Shown here piece after piece: positions 46,227-58,752 of a stretch of DNA of 64,000 nucleotides. The position numbers were made by a program, and so were the translations under genes. The notes below the pieces were generated by a model. The model made no database searches. It saw only the letters and a program-made list of their open reading frames with translations, and had not been told where the DNA came from. The DNA comes from Brasenia schreberi (lineage: Eukaryota; Streptophyta; Magnoliopsida; Nymphaeales; Cabombaceae): NCBI GenBank assembly GCA_036023115.1, contig JAYKKT010000089.1, positions 13,081,001-13,145,000 of the forward strand, given 5' to 3'. How positions within the stretch are numbered: the stretch's first letter is position 1; every line of letters begins with the position of its first letter.

Positions 46227-49200
46227 TGTAAACACCCCAAAATGGGATTATTTTCAAACAAACACCTGATTTTCAAAAACCATTTTCAAACCTATTTTGA
46301 ACTTGTAAAACCCCAGAGTTGCGAAGTTTTAACTTCTTTCTAAAAATCCTTCAAAATAAAGGTTTTTGAACCTGGGCCAAAAACCCAAATTTTGTAAAGC
46401 AGCTAAAACAAGCAAGTGAAACCTGATAAAAAAACAGCTCAAGAACGGGTCAAAAGGCATAGATTCAGCCCGTTTAGTTGAAAACATGACCGAAAAGAAA
46501 AAGCATCCAGGCCAGAAGCAGACTTTAACCCTAAAACATGAAATATGAAGCCAAAGCCCCGATGAAGCTGTTAGAAATCAAACCCCAAGCCGGTGGAAAC
46601 AAAAATCAGACAAAACAGAGTCCGAAAAGTGAGAAGCAGATCGGACAAGAAGACAGGGAAAAACTCAGCCCAAACGAGTCACTGGCGGAACTAGGGCCCG
46701 TTCAAAACCGCCCATTTCAAAACACCAAGAAGGACTGAAGAAAGAAGATTTTGGATTAGATCTAGACAAAAATATCTAGATCCAGATCCAAATAGTGTTT
46801 GGATCGGATTTGGATCTCAAGATCCAAATCCAAGACCCATCCCTTGGCCTATAAATAGGACCAAGGGGGGGTGAAAAAGTTCACGTGAAAGCTTGGAGAG
46901 GGGCTTGTGATGAGAGAGAGAGTGGGTGGAAAAGTCAACATTGGTGGGCTTTAGCCATGTGGGCTCAATCAAGGGCTAAGTGGGTTCAAGCCTTGTGACC
47001 TTGACCTAGCTTGGGGCTGCAACAACAAGGTGGAGTGGCTTGGATGTGGGCTGCAACCACGGCTGCACAAGGTAGACCGACTGTAAGGTAAGTCTCTAAA
47101 ACCTAATCCACCACCTAACCGACCCCCAATCGACTCCATCTAAACCTAACCAAAACTGCACCCCAACTGGACCTAACGACCCCCAACCGACTCCACCTAA
47201 ACCTAACCTAGCCACTACCTAACCCACCTTGTCCTAGGCTAACCTATTCCCACCAAACCCAGCTATAAAATCGAGTACACCTGGCAGTCAACCTACCTTG
47301 GCTGGCCTATCTCCCCACCAAACTGAGCCTTGGCTCGACCCTAACCAACACATCACCCACCAAGAACCGAGTGCACCTTGCACTCGGTCTGACCCACATC
47401 ACCCACCAAGAACCGAGTGCACTTTGCACTCGATCTGACCCACTACATCCACTCAAACCGAGTGCACTCATCTGCCCCCACCATAACCCGCACTCTAACC
47501 TATCCGAGTGCATCACTCGGCCAGGCCTTGTTGGCCTGCACCTCACCTAGCCAAGTGCATCACTCGGCCAAGCCTAGTTGTCCCGTACTAAGCCATGACA
47601 CCATACCAAATCGGCTTGCCCTTGGCTGGCCTAATTCCCCACCTAACCCTAGCCACAACTCGACCCAACTAACCCCTTGAACCTAGCATACTACCCTAGA
47701 CTGCACCCACTTGGCCGGCCAAGTCTTGCTGGCCTAACTACACCTAGTCGACCAACACTACCTTGAACCTAGCCATAGGCCCCAATCGGACCTAGCTTGG
47801 GCTGCCACCCTAAGACCCACCTAGACAAAACCAAACCGAGCCACCATTGGCTCGACCTACCCCTCTAAACCCAAATTGTACTTAGTTAGTTGGCCTTAAG
47901 CCTTGACCGACCTAGCCTCTTGGTCGAACTCCCCTTGGCACCCAATCTAAGCCCACACCCACTCGGCTGCACCTAAGTGGACCCGTACCCAAGCACCCTC
48001 TTTGAATCCAACCAAGGAACTTACCTCCCGACTGCAACAAAGGAAGACCCGAGCGAACCCGAGAGGCAAAATCGAACACTTGTAAGTGCCATTTATATTC
48101 GGTTTTACATTACTCGTTTAAATTCAATTCAATTCGAAATGAGGTTGTAATAATGGAGTGAAGTCTCCCCACGAGATGTAATATTTGTGTATGAAACACG
48201 ACCACACATGCACTTGAGCCTTCTCGCTCTTAACTGCACACAAAGACACCCACGTGCACTTGAGCCTTTTCGCTCTTATATTGCACATGATTGCACACAC
48301 ATTGAGCCTTTCCGCTCTTAAGCTAAACGTATATACTTCAATTTGGGTATTTACTTTCGTGAAAGCTGTGTGAGTTGTAATTACATTTCGGGTGGATTTA
48401 CTTTCAAGTTGTGTGAGTTGCAATTTCAATTTCACACAAGAACACCCACGACCACTCGAGCCTTTCCGCTCTTAAGCTAAACGTATATACTTCAATTTGG
48501 GTATTTACTTTCGTGAAAGCTGTGTGAGTTGCACTTACATTCTGGGTATTTACTTTGAGAAAGTCGTGTGAGTTGCACTTACATTCCGGGTATTTACTTT
48601 GGGAAAGTCGTGTGAGTTGCACTTACATTCCGGGTATTTACATTAGTGAAAGTTGTGTGAGTTGCAATTTCATTTCGGGTGGATTTACTTTTAAGTTGTG
48701 TGAGTTGTCATTTAAATTTCACACGAAAAATACTCACGAGCACTCGAGCCTTTCCGCTCTTTACACTCACATACATTGAGCCTTTTCGCTCTTAGGATAA
48801 AACATATTTATATATTTTCAAGTCATGTGAGTTTACTTCAGTGGAAGTAAAGTTGTATTTTCCTTTGTGTGGGTTTACTTAAAGTCGAGTGAGTTGCTAT
48901 TTCAATTTGAGTGAGTGCGCATCATTCGCTCTCTTTCAAAAGCCCTCGAATCCTCGCTCAAACCACGTTGAAAATAGGCCACACATTCACACACATATTA
49001 GGCCTAACTAGATAAAACTCACAAAGACTTAGGGTTGTCTAGCAATCGTAATAAAAATTGCAAAGAAGGCATACATCGAATTCATCAAACACTGATCATT
49101 CGAAGTTAGTATTTGATTTGCAAAAAAAATCGAAGTTTCTAAGCGTTTAAACTGACCCTTGAGCATCGATTCAAGAAGGTTTAAGCGAAAAGATCCCGCT

Positions 49201-49344
49201 TTCCTACAATCATCAAGAAGTCAGAAATCTTTCAAAAACCTTTGCTAGCTTGAGTAAGCTAGCTGGCACGCTCGCAAACGACGTAGGCACGAAAAGGTTC
49301 ATTTCTAGTCTCATAAACTGGGAGTGAAAATTTTCATGTTTACA
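46227..49344 (-). mobile_element. Solo LTR, 3.1 kb, same family as the one at 8246
   Basis: It starts TGTAAACACCCC and ends ...GTGAAAATTTTCATGTTTACA, flanked by a perfect 5-bp duplication AACAT (46222-46226 and 49345-49349). Read on the minus strand, its start (GTGAAAATTTTC..., CTTCTTGAATCGATGCTCAAGGGTCA) matches the solo LTR at 8246 and the fragment at 51225. No gag-pol or second LTR is present. It contains a C-rich stretch (47090-48060) and repeated GAGCCTTTCCGCTCTT modules (48200-48800). It is unusually long for an LTR. Confidence 0.85.
48200..48800. repeat. Tandem modules inside the 3.1-kb LTR
   Basis: The motif GAGCCTTTCCGCTCTT and close variants occur at least six times. TGTGTGAGTTGCA(A/C)TT plus GGGTATTTACTTT... 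modules alternate with it, giving 55-bp periods near 48520-48660. Confidence 0.8.
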
Positions 49345-49349
49345 AACAT

Positions 49350-51020
49350 ATTCTAGACTTATTCTCCACCTTTCATAAAAAAGGTCCCAAATCGCTGCAT
49401 AAGTTTAAACACCCAAAATTTTCTAGGAAAATACTGTTTTAAAAACCGTTACTAACAAGCCAATTTTAAGACCCATGAAGTGATAGCTTGAGTCGCATAT
49501 CCAGATCCATTCTACCAGTACATTTAAATGGATACATATATTTTCAAGGAAAAGAAACTAGGTCCAGCTTGAAGACTTGGTAGCACTACCACAACATCAA
49601 TGTGGGTCCTGCCAAAAATTGAGGACCCAAAAATTGCCCAACATGATGGGTCAACCAAGGCCAAGGTCTAGTATCCCCTAGGTATATTTGATCCCAGATA
49701 AAGCTCTTTAAAAAATCCTAGCCCAGTTGCACCTATTCCATTCTAAAAAGCCCGCTAAATTTAATCGAGCCTAAATAATTTTATATGTATCCATGGGGTT
49801 TTATTAAAAGGAAAAGTACATATATGGGGTACATAATATGGGTCGGCTTTTATACATATGAACACAAGAATTTCATAACGTATAGATATGCATGTGTATA
49901 TGCACATATGATGTCTCAAATGTGAGTTTTACATGCATAAACAAGGCTTCAAGATATGTATGTCTATATATATAAGGAGTTATGCTCCATATACATTACA
50001 TATTTAAAGATTTATTATTGATGCAAATGTATGTGGATTGTTGAAATTGGTGGGAAAAGGTTGAAGAAAATGTCACTTTGCTTTTTTAGGATCAAGTTGT
50101 AAACACCCAAAAGAATAATAATAAAAAATCTTTATCTTTTAGAAATTTTTCTTTTTTTGGGCAGGTTTGGGCCTTTTAAGGGTTTTTCAAATAAAAACGC
50201 CTTAAACAAACTCGTTTTCTCATCAAAATTTTCTAGCAACATCAAAATGATGATATATTGCATCCCTTTCAAAAAAATCAAATTTGGACAAAATTTTATG
50301 AAAATGACTATTTGCCCTCAGGACTAAATTGACAAGATTTTGCCTTTTTAAATAATTGCCTTCAAAGAAAGAAAGATTTCAAATAATTCTTTTTATATAA
50401 ACAAATGAAAATGAGAATATTGAAAATCAAACCCAAAAATATTTGCAAATTTCTATATTTATAAAATTTCAAAACCCTTAAAATTCATAAACAAGTTAAA
50501 TTCAAACCAGACCTCAAAAATTCACCCGTTTTATTACAGTCTCATTCTGAGACCTGATACCCAGGGTTAAAGTGGTTTGATACCCTACACCTGGTATAGT
50601 AGTTAAAGTGGGTCGATACCTACATCCGTTGAAGTGGTTAAAGTGGTTTGATACCCTATACCCATTTAAGTGGTTAAAGTGGTTTGATACCCTACACCCA
50701 TGAAAAGGGTTAAATGGTCAAGGTGGTTATAGGCTGACTCACGGAACAAAAGTAGGTCACCCTTGCAAACAAAAGTTGGGAATGAAACCCAGTGTTTTTT
50801 TAAAAATAATATTTGAAGATTTCATTAAATTTGATATTTTCAAATATAGAAATAAATTTAAAGAAAGTGTTTGAAACCATACTTGTCATATATAAAATTC
50901 AAACCGAAAGGAAGCAAATTCACTAGAAAGATGAGATGTCATGAACCAAAAAGGCAAAAACCAAGCACCGGCCAATTTCGGCATTGTTGAGCAAGGTAAC
51001 CTGTCATTTTTAGTTTCAGG
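49350..51020. other. AT-rich interval with an LTR-like end and a short tandem array
   Basis: TGTAAACACCC at 50098 looks like another LTR terminus of the same style, but no partner end was found. At 50560-50715 a module with GGTTAAAGTGG(T)TTGATACCCTA repeats about four times. No gene is recognised. Confidence 0.45.
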
Positions 51021-51029
51021 TATTAGAAA

Positions 51030-51222
51030 GGAAAGACAACGTTGAAGAAGGAAAGTCGACATCCAGAAAAGAAGGTCGATGTCAAAAAGAAAAGTCGATG
51101 TTAAAGAAAGGAAAGTCGATGTTCAAGAAGGAATGTCGGCACCCAGAAAAGAAAGTCGACACTGATAAAGGAAAGTCGATGTTTAAGAAAGGAAAGTCTA
51201 TGTTTAAGAAGAAAAGTTGGCG
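51030..51222 (+). repeat. Purine-rich tandem array just before an LTR
   Basis: About eight degenerate units of about 24 bp centre on GGAAAGTCGATGTT(C/T)AAGAA. The array ends 3 bp before an LTR-type start at 51225, the place where a polypurine tract would sit. Confidence 0.7.
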
Positions 51223-51224
51223 CT

Positions 51225-52340
51225 TGTAGACGTGAATTTTTATTTCAAAATCTGTTAGGATTTAAAATTAAACTCTCGAACTACGTCGTGTGCGCGAGCG
51301 TAACAGTTAGTTTACTTAAACTAACAAAGTTTGGTTTTCTAACTTTCGTAAACGATTGTGGACAAGTGAGATCTTTTCAACGTAGGTCTTCTTGAACCGG
51401 TGCTCAAGGGTCAACCTAGACGCTTGAAAAATGTTTAGAATCCGTTAAATTCGAGAAAGCAAAAACCCAATTTTACAAATTTCAGAATTTGTGACTAAGT
51501 TCCAGATTTCTGAAATTTTCAGGTTCTGAAAATTGTAGAAAGTGTTTTGTTTCATAGACCTGTTCTCTTATTTTTCTTAAATACTTTTGAGTCTGCAAAA
51601 TTCTAAAACTTTTATAGAAGCAAGATACGCATGTGCAGAAAGAGGAAATATTTTTATTTTGTATTTTACTTCTGTAAATCCCAAGAATTAAATCGGGAAC
51701 TGATGACTATTCAGAAAGCCAGAATAGTTTTGTGTCTGTAGTTCAGAGGCTCAGAAAAATAATCATATCTCTACACTCAGATTTCCAAATTCAGTAAAAT
51801 TTATTTTGTTGGAAGTCCCTGGATGTTAGTTTCCAAAGAATTAATTTTCAAGCACTTTCATTCAGTATTTACAAAGATATGAGCAAAAGAACAAACACAT
51901 GTTCCTGCATGTTCTGTTTCTACAGAACAACATCTAGTTTCTGCCTAAGTTCACAAATTTAATTAGCTAGGCAAACGACTACATAAAATCTTCAAAATTT
52001 TATAAAATAATCCTTGACATGTCTATATTGGAGTGCAAAAGATTGACTTAATTGGACCAGTCATTCATCTAAAACAAATCCGTGTTCAAGTGTGTGTAGT
52101 CATGCAGTTTCGAAAGTTTAGATTTGCAAAAAATTTCAAATGTGTTTCCTTGATCGTTTGGAACAATCTTCAACCTGTAACCAATCCTAAAATTCATGCA
52201 GATCATAGAGGTGTGTTGTTTTTATCATGTTCCTGGAGATTAAAGAAAGATTGCATCAATATTGATCATAAACACGATATTCAATTAAGTCCTCGTACAG
52301 TCTTCTACAAAAACCTATAGATTTTTGAGTTTTCAATTGA
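51225..52340 (+). mobile_element. LTR fragment, same family as 8246 and 46227
   Basis: It starts TGTAGACGTGAATTTTTA and shares TCTTCTTGAACCGGTGCTCA and the GCGAGCGTAACAGTTAGTTT region with the solo LTRs. The right end (GGGTGTTTACA) is missing. Similarity fades after about 52340, though GATAAGCTCGATCCC repeats at 52720-52900 could be its continuation. Confidence 0.6.
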
Positions 52341-52714
52341 TTACCTTCATAAAACAAATGGTTCAAACCTGTGGGATTGAGGAGGAAGATGATATGAATT
52401 GTCTAACGTGGCAGAGGAACCCCAACGAGCAGATGTCGGACTGGAGAGCAGGGTGAGCCTGCTTCTCTTCTCCTTCTCCTTTCTTTTCCTTCTCTCCCTC
52501 TCTTTCTCTCTCTTTCCTTCGATTTTTCTCTCTTCATGGATTGGTATTTTGCAGTTGATGGTTGATGCCCCTTTCACACCCCTGGATTTCTCAAACTCAG
52601 ATTTCTGATCTCTCCCGATTGGATTTTTGATCTCTTAGCTCGGATGGCCTACTTTCTCTCTCCGATTTTTTATCTTTGCACCCCTTTTATTTTGAACTTC
52701 ATTCTGTTCTGATT

Positions 52715-52920
52715 TGATAAGCTCGATCCTTGAACTTGATCTCGTCTTGATTTGATAAGCTCGATCCCACATTTGAATTTGAACTTGATCTCATCTTGTT
52801 TTGATAAGCTCGATCCCATATTTGAATTTGAACTTGATCTCATCTTGATTTGATAAGCTCGATCCCATATTTGAACTTGATCTTATCTTGATTTGATAGA
52901 CTCGGCCCCATCTTGATCTT
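52715..52920. repeat. Tandem repeat GATAAGCTCGATC
   Basis: Four units of about 45 bp carry GATTTGATAAGCTCGATCCC and (A/T)TTTGAACTTGATCTCATCTT. Confidence 0.8.
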
Positions 52921-55900
52921 GAACTAGCATGGGGTGATCTTCTTGTGTTTTATGTCATCCTGAATGATGCCATTTTAGCTGCAGACTTCCAAGATGCAGT
53001 ATGTTGTGAAGTCAGCTGAAATCCCATCTGTTGTATTGTGACACCAATTTCCATACTCAATGAGTCACCAATGCCCCTGTTGTTAAACGCCAAAGCTGCA
53101 ATTGCTTCCTCAGGCTTTAAGCATCTTGATGAGCTAAAAAGAAAATCTTTGTTATAAAACACAACCAGTTCAGTAGTTGAACTAGATGAAGCTGAACATA
53201 AAGCATAGGCAAAAACCATTTTCAGGACAAGGAAGCCTCGTATGATGCTCTTAACTGAAGATATTAAGGTTACATCTATGAGAGTGTTCGAGCAAACCCA
53301 TGTTACCTACATGTTTTCCATGAACGTGTTCAAACAAATCCATGTTACATGCCTATTTACTATGAAAGTGTTCAAGTAAGCCTATGTTACATTTTTGAAA
53401 ACCAATTTCTATGCTCAATGGACTACACTTCATAAGTGTCGGAACACTAACAACCATTATCAGCATAATAGCAGGATCATAATGGATATCGATCCCTATA
53501 TCAATTGCATGTCTCTAACAATCAAACATAACATGAACATGTTACCAAATGCATTCGATACCAAACCTTTCTCTTCGGAATATTGAAACTTTCAGCATAT
53601 TAAGCTTGTGTATTACATTAGATTTTTATACATATTAGGACGCTTTACATATTTAAATGTCTACTTAATTAATTTCTGCCTGCTTAATTATACATTATTA
53701 CTTACTATTATCCCTTAATAGTTAAGTCATCTCACTTGTCCAAATCACATCGATTTTGGCAGCCCATAAGGATATTGACCCTGTCCATACCATATCAATT
53801 TTATTAGGGTCTCATATGTGTTGATTTACAATGCATAATTCTTTAGCATTAACTTTATTAGCCTCTTTACTCATTAATTCAAACCAGCCCCACTTACATT
53901 TAATTGAGACCTTGCCTTAGCTTAATCTCTTAGAACCCAAAACCATGTAGAAAATAAGGACTCCTTTATACTCACCTTTCTTTTCGAGTGTATAGAAATT
54001 TTCTTATAACCAAGTAAGTTGTAGTGTAGAGATTAACCCTTTCGGAAAGTCATTTGTGGAAAGAATCGAAAAGGGACTACAACACAAAAAAGGAGCAGTG
54101 AAAGGTGAGTCAGTGAAAGTTATTTGTGAAAGGAATCGGAAAGGGACCACAAAGAAGAGTCATCCTTGACTTAATTTTAATTTGTTCCTTCTTATTAAGT
54201 AGATTGTACATGCAAGTTGAGATTCCACTTTACATACACTAGGGTTTGAAGTTTTACCATAGTTATTTTACCATCCCCATGATATTCTTACTTCAAAATA
54301 ATCCTAGTCTTGGCATTTACAATACGTGAGAATATTGATTTCGGTAGTAGTTTGTTGATGATTCAAACTTTTCAACTTTCTTTTCTTTTTTTTGTTCTCC
54401 ATCAAGTCCCACAAATGCTACCAAACAAAATTTGTTTGCATCTTGATGCTCTACAAATCATAATTTTCTCCACTAAAAATAGGAAAAAGGAACTGTGATA
54501 GATTAAACATATTCTAATCATGTAATAAGTATTGAAAAAGATAGAAGAAAAAGAAAAGGAAAAAACTTAGAGAATTTACGCACATCAAAAGAAGAAAAAG
54601 TAAAAATAACACTTCTTACAATTTCTTCATACTCCCTAAAACTTCTTCATATACATAAAAAGATAATTACCACCACAACTAAACACTCCTTAAAAAGTAG
54701 TCACTATACCTAACTCCATCCCACAACCACACAGGCCATCTTCTTGTATCTGTAGTTTCGCATTTTGAAGAGTCAGCTTCCTTGCCTACTTCTTAATACT
54801 TGGTTTTCTAGACACTAGCAGAGATCATGTTGTAAGTACAAGGCTACGAAAATGTTTGGTTCATATTTTGTCTGAGGTGAAGAAGATCTTTGCTATCAAC
54901 AGTTCCTTGAGCAAAATTAATATTTTGTCCTAAACTAGACATGGAACTTTGAACTATTGGACCTGGGATCATATAAGACTGTGAAGGCAAATGATTCACC
55001 TCAACCTCATTCCCTCAATGACAATCATCCACCTTTAATGGAGTAGGAGTATGTGGTGTGGAGATATTTGTCAAGATAATTCATTTCTTGACGACTGTTA
55101 GAATACCTTTTTCTTTGATAAAAAGCATTTAGGTAGGTCTTGAATGAAAAATCATAAGATACAAAATGTTATGGCTTTTCATGATGACATTTAGAAAATT
55201 GAAAAGGGATAGAACACTTAAGATTAAGTATGTGGTTGAATCACCACGTCTCCTATCTGCTAACCTTCTATATAATATCATTAACCTTCTATATAATATC
55301 ATTATAGGTTGGTATCTTTCACTAGCATAAAATCAATATCAGAATCTGAACTTGAATTGGAAAATTTCTCTCTTACCGGTTTTTCTTTACAAAATCTACT
55401 TCTTCGAATTTTGAGTGTGGAGGAGCTTTTGTGTTTGGAACTGGTTTATGTGGAGGTACACATGGGTGTGATTATCACTGCTTTAAGGAGTCGTTTGAAG
55501 ATCAGCACGTGGGTGGAGAAGTTAGGCAAGGTGTACATTGAGTGTTTTTGGTGCGATAGACCCGGTGGTAATTGATTTGCAGAGTTGAATCAACTAGAGT
55601 GAGGCATGAGCATCATTGGAAAGAGCTTGCCGATATAAGAGGGCGTGAGTTTGCAAAATCGAAGCACAGAATGTAAGGTCAAGCCATTGACACCCTAGAT
55701 TTGTGCCTGATTCAGGACCATGCGCACGGACGTGAGCTTGCTCTTTTTTCACATGCCAACAACGTGCTTCGGTGTTGTCCTTGTACCTCAAGTGTCTTAT
55801 GCATTAGTTCCGGGTTTGAATTCGAACTGAGTATGATCCCAGTTGGTTTCCTGTCTAGTGTCAGTGTCATGAGTATTGTCCTGGTGACATTGGGAGTCCT

Positions 55901-57531
55901 TATATTATGCTCGTCCTTATATTATGCTGGTCTATTGAGTTGATGAATGACGATCAAATATTAGGGTTTTGTTATCTTAGAGTTGCGGAGAGTCTGTAAA
56001 GGGCAGCCATCCAGCAAGAAGCCTTGAGAGGTCGTTATCATCCTCCTCCTTGCGCATCTGTGGGGAACGTCGAGAAGCCTGCGAGCGAGCGGTTCAAGCT
56101 AAACACTGCAGGTGTTCCTTGACCATTTTGCGTTCAGTGGAGACATTATACTACGCGATTGTATCCTGGTGGAGAGGCGAGATTGGTCCTTGTTGTATTT
56201 GATTGATATTATTCGAATATAATTTCGGTTGCCCGGGGACTTTTGGGGCTGGTTGCTCGCCATCATCAGTTTGATTCATGTGTGCACGATGTTGGTGCGA
56301 CATATATATCCGCCAGCCAAAAGGCAACTTGGTGATTGATTGAGAGAGCCACTTCAAACGAAGTTCAATAGCAAGGGAATTCACCGGTGAGCCTAAGACT
56401 AGTTTTTGCCAATAAAAACAAGCACCAAAACTCGATTGCTGAAAGTTAAATTAAAAGATATTTAAAAGAAAAAGGTGAAATTTATAGGAAAATATAGAAT
56501 GAAATGTGCAGCACAATAGGATCTTAATTCAGCAAGGCGTCCACAGATACGTCGGTAAAGTCGAATGGTATATCGTTGTTGTAGAGAGGCCACATGTTTT
56601 CTGTTTTGGCAGAGGGCTGCAGCTGAAGGTGTCCAAGGGCATCAGGGTTCAATCTTTTGTCTGTGTTTCGGCTAACTTTGATAAGCTCACGTGACATTGC
56701 ATGAACCCAGAGGCCACGATCAGGTTGACTCACGAGGGTGCACCGACTCCAGTCCCAGCCGGCCCTTGTCTTTTGTAACCCTAGAGCCGTATTCGTGGTT
56801 TACCTTTAGACCATTACGTATCCACGTCAAGCCATGCCCCTCTGTGCATAAAGCGGATGCCTTTGAGAAAAAGAAGAAACAGGACAAACGGAACCGCTGG
56901 AGGCTACTTTTGCTTTTAGGTGTAGCAATTCCTTTTCATTGATTCACGTATGATGGGTTTCATCCTTTTCCGGGCAGCTCCTTTGCCAAAAATTATATAC
57001 GGGTTTTATTCTTGCGAGAAGAAAATTTCTTGTTTTGTGCGTGTGTGTATATGCACCAGAGAGTACTTAACTATTACCACCAGAGAGTACTTAACTATTA
57101 CTTCTTCTTTTGTTACAAGAGGAGGCCAAAGCTTAACACCTACACATGCACCCTTTGGAGTCGCACTCCCCACCAGCAGCAACGGTACTAGAGCAGCTCT
57201 TGCCATTGAGCTAACACTGGCCCACGACATTGAAAATGTCGGAACCCACTGCAATAAACATTATAAAGTGATAGGCCCCACCGAATTCATTGCAGTAAGG
57301 CCCACGACTTTCCAAATGCGTTGAGTATAACCCACTCCATACATATATATATATGGGGGGAGTAGCTTATAATCAACAGGCATAATGCTAAAAACTAATA
57401 GTATAAAATGATGAATCCACGATGGATTTGCAGCAATAAATACAATGTGGCCCAAATTTTATGTTTGGGATACACTTTAAGTATTAATATACCTGCATCC
57501 TCATGCACACACATACATACACTACACTCAC

Positions 57532-57574
<43 letters not shown>

Positions 57575-58640
57575 CTAAATGCATAAACACTCACTATATA
57601 TACTACTAAATGCATAATATATTTTGCTGAGATCAATAGTGGAGATTTGAATTAAAAGAACCATAATACTTTTGTACTATGCACTTAATGTACCATGTAT
57701 ATTAAATATAAAGTAATTAAAATCTCTACTATTTGATCTAGAGATATTTATGCATGAGTGCACCGAAAGACATTATGCATTTAGCACGGTGAGATGTAAA
57801 GCACGTTTATGTAAGCAATCAAAAGATATGAAAGGTTCATACTAAAACAGTAAAAAATTGTTTTGATTTCCAGCTTTACAAGTAAATGCCACACATTATG
57901 ATTTATGGCTTTAAGGATCATTAACAAATAAACCTTGCATGTCTACTTCTCTGTTACCAACCAAAAACCAATCACATTTAAAATCTTGTACCTTGCCATT
58001 TTTAAATCTAAATGCCATTTGCATTGTGATCTATGGTTTCCTCCCAACAACTTTTTAGGTCACAGGACTGACTCAACAATGAACATCCCCAGGTTCTAAG
58101 CACCCTCGGCGGATCAGTCTTTCTATAAATTCAAATCACTTTCCTTGTAAATTTCATCATTTATCACGCTTACCATTTTTCATACAATTCTCTCTAGAAA
58201 TGCTGTCAAGTTTCCAGGAAAATTTAGATTAAACAGTGAAACTATATAAATATTAAGCTACAAACTAAAAATTGCATTTGCATACACGGCCTAAGGTCGA
58301 TCAGCATTGGTGGTTGGACCAGGAGTTCGATATTGATATTAAAGGCCTTCTCATGGAGAGCCTAATCCTACATACACACACTAGAGAGAATCGGAAGAAA
58401 TCTTCAATCAAATGACTTGAAGAAGTTTAGCTAATGCATGGATTGGTTTGGTGGTTAAGTCGATTTTCAACTGCCATTGAAGTGGAATGTTGGTTTTTTG
58501 TTTGTATGAGGTTAGGTTTAAATTTGATACCAGAGGGGAGCACTCACATAAAGCTGATCATTTAAATGAACTGAAAAGAGCACTCACCTTTTGCTATAAA
58601 CTGCCTCGATATTGGTACTGGTAGACTAACCGAGCTGCCA
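52921..58640. other. Interval without a recognised gene
   Basis: Several ORFs of 60-125 codons occur on both strands, but none has a domain, splice context or family I recognise. Short repeats are present: a module with GTGTTC(A/G)A..AA.CC(C/T)ATGTTAC three times at 53285-53395, a GAAAGTCATTTGTG(G)AA pair at 54040-54155, and a doubled ACCAGAGAGTACTTAACTAT at 57054-57098. The block at 55960-56300 is GC-richer and could be an LTR remnant. A (TA)n run lies at 57536-57572. Confidence 0.4.
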
Positions 58641-58662
58641 AAGTCAGTGCACACACACAAAC

Positions 58663-58664
<2 letters not shown>

Positions 58665-58750
<86 letters not shown>
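58665..58750. repeat. (CT)n(TA)n microsatellite
   Basis: About 16 CT units run directly into about 26 TA units. Confidence 0.95.

Positions 58751-58752
<2 letters not shown>

Noticed and set aside
46538..48779. ORFs within 46.5-48.8 kb as host genes
   Set aside because: They lie inside the 3.1-kb solo LTR defined by the AACAT duplication and show no domain.
52950..53219. 89-codon minus-strand ORF as a gene
   Set aside because: No recognised domain, no supporting exons nearby, and it lies in a region of short repeats.
55309..57324. Several 60-124 codon ORFs as genes
   Set aside because: No family resemblance, no consistent exon structure and no conserved motif.
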